Source of the DNA: Actinobacteria bacterium OV320
Lineage (GTDB): Bacteria > Actinomycetota > Actinomycetes > Streptomycetales > Streptomycetaceae
Assembly (NCBI GenBank): GCA_001298545.1
Contig: LJCX01000021.1
Span: 124,001 to 188,000 of the forward strand
Length of the DNA stretch: 64,000 bases
Direction: 5' to 3'
Made by a program: the position numbers and the translations under genes
Notes under the pieces: model-generated
Told to the model about the DNA's origin: nothing
Database searches by the model: none
The model's input: only the letters and a program-made list of their open reading frames with translations
In this document: positions 62,554 to 64,000 of the stretch, one piece after another
Layout: each line of letters starts with the position of its first letter
Position numbering within the stretch: position 1 is the stretch's first letter

Positions 62554-62649
62554 CCGGAAACCCGGAAACCCGGAAACCCGGAAACCCGGAAACCCGGAAA
62601 CCCGGAAACCCGGAAACCCGGAAACCCGGAAACCCGGAAACCCGGAAAC
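62554..62649. repeat. Twelve copies of an 8-bp tandem repeat
   Basis: The unit GGAAACCC is repeated with exact 8-base period (GGAAA starts at 62556, 62564 and so on to 62644), the first eleven copies without any mismatch. It begins about 20 bases after the copper operon and is non-coding on the plus strand. It may vary in copy number between strains by slippage. Confidence 0.95.
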
Positions 62650-62754
62650 ACGGGATCCTGGGAACTCGGGGCCGCCCGTGGCCGAACATTACTTCGGGAC
62701 GACCATTCGGAAAGGGGGAGCAATTCGCCGGGAGAAATCCCCGGCATTACCTGT

Positions 62755-62775
62755 CCGACAGTTCTCGACTGTCGG
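62755..62775. promoter_or_regulatory. Inverted repeat in the MFS transporter's upstream region
   Basis: CCGACAGT and ACTGTCGG form a perfect 8-base inverted repeat with a 5-base spacer, about 175 bases before the MFS gene. It could be a regulator-binding site or the terminator of the copper operon. Confidence 0.45.
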
Positions 62776-62896
62776 CACCTCGTGCTGCCCGGAAATCCCT
62801 GGAAGCGGTTTCGGTGCGGAAATATGAGGTGCGGGAAAACAACCGTTCCCATTCCGGATTCCGACTGCTACGGTGACGGAAATTGATCGACCGGCC

Positions 62897-62920
62897 GGAA
62901 TTCCGATTCATGGAATTCCG
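62897..62920. promoter_or_regulatory. Paired GGAATTCCG motifs before the MFS gene
   Basis: GGAATTCCG occurs at 62897-62905 and 62912-62920, start points 15 bases apart, each containing the palindrome GGAATTCC. The spacing of about one and a half helical turns and the position 31-54 bases before the start codon suggest an operator. Confidence 0.35.
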
Positions 62921-62950
62921 CATACCGTGATGCTGAGGGGGTGAGGGACG

Positions 62951-64000
62951 ATGTCCCTGTTCGTTCTGGCGTTGGGGCAGCTCGTCATCTCGCTCGACTA
63001 CAACATCGTGTACGTCGCCCTGCCGGACATCGGCGCGGGCCTGGGCTTCTCCGACCACGATCTCCAGTGGGTGGTCAGTGCCTATGTCGTGGCCACCGGC
63101 GGGCTCCTGCTGCTGGGCGGCCGGGCCGCCGACCTGCTGGGCCGGCGCCGGATGTTCGTCCTCGCGGCGCTGCTGTACGCGGGTTCCTCCCTGGTGGGCG
63201 GCCTGTCGGAGACCGCGGGAGTCCTGGTCGCCGTCAGGGCGGTCCAGGGCATCGGCGGTTCCCTGCTGTTCCCGGCGACGCTGTCCCTGATCAACACCCT
63301 GTACGCGGAAGGGCCCGAGCGGAACCGGGCCCTCGCGGTGTGGGGCGCCGCCGGAGCCGGCGGGCTCTGCTTCGGGTCCCTGCTCGGCGGGGTGCTGGTG
63401 GAGGCGTTCGGCTGGCCGTCGGTGTTCTTCGTCAACGTGCCCGTCGCGGCCGCCCTCGCGGTGGCGGGCCGGCTGCTCTTCCCGCCCGACGGGCCCCGGG
63501 ACCGCACGCGGCGCTTCGACGTGGCGGGCGCGCTGACCGCGACGGGCGGGGTCACGCTCCTGGTGTTCCTGCTGGTGCGGGCCCCGGCGCAGGGCTGGGA
63601 CTCGCCCGCCGCCCTGACGGGCGCGGCGCTTTCGGCCGGCCTGCTGACGCTGTTCGCCGTCGTGGAGCGGCGATCGCGTGAACCGCTCGTCCCGGCACGG
63701 CTGTTCGCCCGTCGCGGCCTGGCGGTCGCCATGGGGGTGACCGCCCTGTTCAGCGCGACGTTCAGTTCGGTGCCGTACTTCCTCACCCTGTACTTCCATA
63801 CCGTCCACGGCTACAGCGCCGTCGCGACCGGCCTCGCGTTCCTGGTGCCCGCCCTGGTGATCGCGGCGGGCACCCAGGCCGGGGAACGGGCGGTGACCGC
63901 CTTCGGCGTGCACCGGGTGCTGGTCGGCGGCCTGGCGCTGGGGGCGGTCGGGGCGGCGGCGCTCGGCCTGGGGCTCACCTCGGACGGCTCGTATCCACGG
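62951..64000 (+). CDS. MFS transporter, DHA2 (EmrB/QacA) type, cut by the window end
   Basis: The first 350 residues of a 14-helix drug:proton antiporter. Helix 1 carries VISLDYNIVYVALPDIGAGL, motif A is GGRAADLLGRRRMF between helices 2 and 3, and helix 5 shows the antiporter motif C (WGAAGAGGLCFGSLLGGVL). The frame is open to the last base. GAGGGGGTGAGG upstream supports the ATG at 62951; the GTG at 62941 is an alternative. It exports small hydrophobic compounds. No regulator gene is in view upstream, but operator-like repeats are. Confidence 0.9.
   Translation, partial: MSLFVLALGQLVISLDYNIVYVALPDIGAGLGFSDHDLQWVVSAYVVATGGLLLLGGRAADLLGRRRMFVLAALLYAGSSLVGGLSETAGVLVAVRAVQGIGGSLLFPATLSLINTLYAEGPERNRALAVWGAAGAGGLCFGSLLGGVLVEAFGWPSVFFVNVPVAAALAVAGRLLFPPDGPRDRTRRFDVAGALTATGGVTLLVFLLVRAPAQGWDSPAALTGAALSAGLLTLFAVVERRSREPLVPARLFARRGLAVAMGVTALFSATFSSVPYFLTLYFHTVHGYSAVATGLAFLVPALVIAAGTQAGERAVTAFGVHRVLVGGLALGAVGAAALGLGLTSDGSYPR

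Noticed and set aside
62554..62649. CRISPR-like array at the short tandem repeats
   Set aside because: The units are 8 bases with no spacers; it is a simple microsatellite.

Overview
The window is high-GC actinobacterial DNA and almost certainly Streptomyces. The signs are strong third-position GC bias, GTG/TTG starts, many ATGA/GTGA/TGATG start-stop overlaps, several promoters placed so that transcripts would be leaderless, a Streptomyces-type iron box, Cys-type leader peptides and Streptomyces conserved families. Both ends are cut: a PLP enzyme on the left and an MFS transporter on the right.

Layout. (1) 0.7-5.4 kb, minus strand: a translationally coupled two-gene RNA-repair cassette, an RNA ligase/polynucleotide kinase followed by a four-part protein (MJ1316, EEP, 2H and poly(A)-polymerase-like domains). 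(2) 5.4-18 kb: an accessory, decayed region. It holds a RibD-type reductase, a HEAT protein, a Tat-secreted glucuronyl C5-epimerase broken by one in-frame amber codon, complete IS630 and IS5 elements, remnants of IS21, integrase and other transposase genes, an orphan SUKH gene and an AT-richer serine hydrolase. (3) 18-23 kb, minus: methylmalonyl-CoA mutase mutA-mutB and its GTPase chaperone meaB. (4) 23.4-24 kb: two small genes, one for a zinc-ribbon-like protein. (5) 24.2-39.1 kb, plus: a 16-gene uptake-hydrogenase locus with hypX, small and large subunits of the actinobacterial high-affinity (group 1h/5) type, accessory genes of unknown function, an endopeptidase and hypABFCDE. (6) 39.2-41.6 kb: a hydrophilic orphan and a secreted tannase/feruloyl-esterase homologue. 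(7) 42-46 kb: an iron-box-controlled ferric-siderophore ABC importer and a TetR gene. (8) 46.7-50.4 kb: a secreted propeller-like protein and an LLM flavin monooxygenase, divergent, each preceded by a small Cys-type leader-peptide ORF. (9) 50.4-57.2 kb: an aromatic-type catabolic operon (VOC/extradiol protein, FAH hydrolase, FAD hydroxylase, acetoacetate-CoA ligase) divergent from a TetR gene, with three similar palindromes between them. (10) 57.4-64 kb: a small membrane protein, phosphoglucomutase, a copper operon (His/Met-tailed membrane peptide, CopA, PCuAC-like protein), a 12-copy 8-bp tandem repeat, and the MFS transporter.

The least understood parts are the RNA-repair cassette, the unassigned proteins inside the hydrogenase locus, and the paired leader peptides. 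All functional statements come from reading motifs and synteny; no database search was run.
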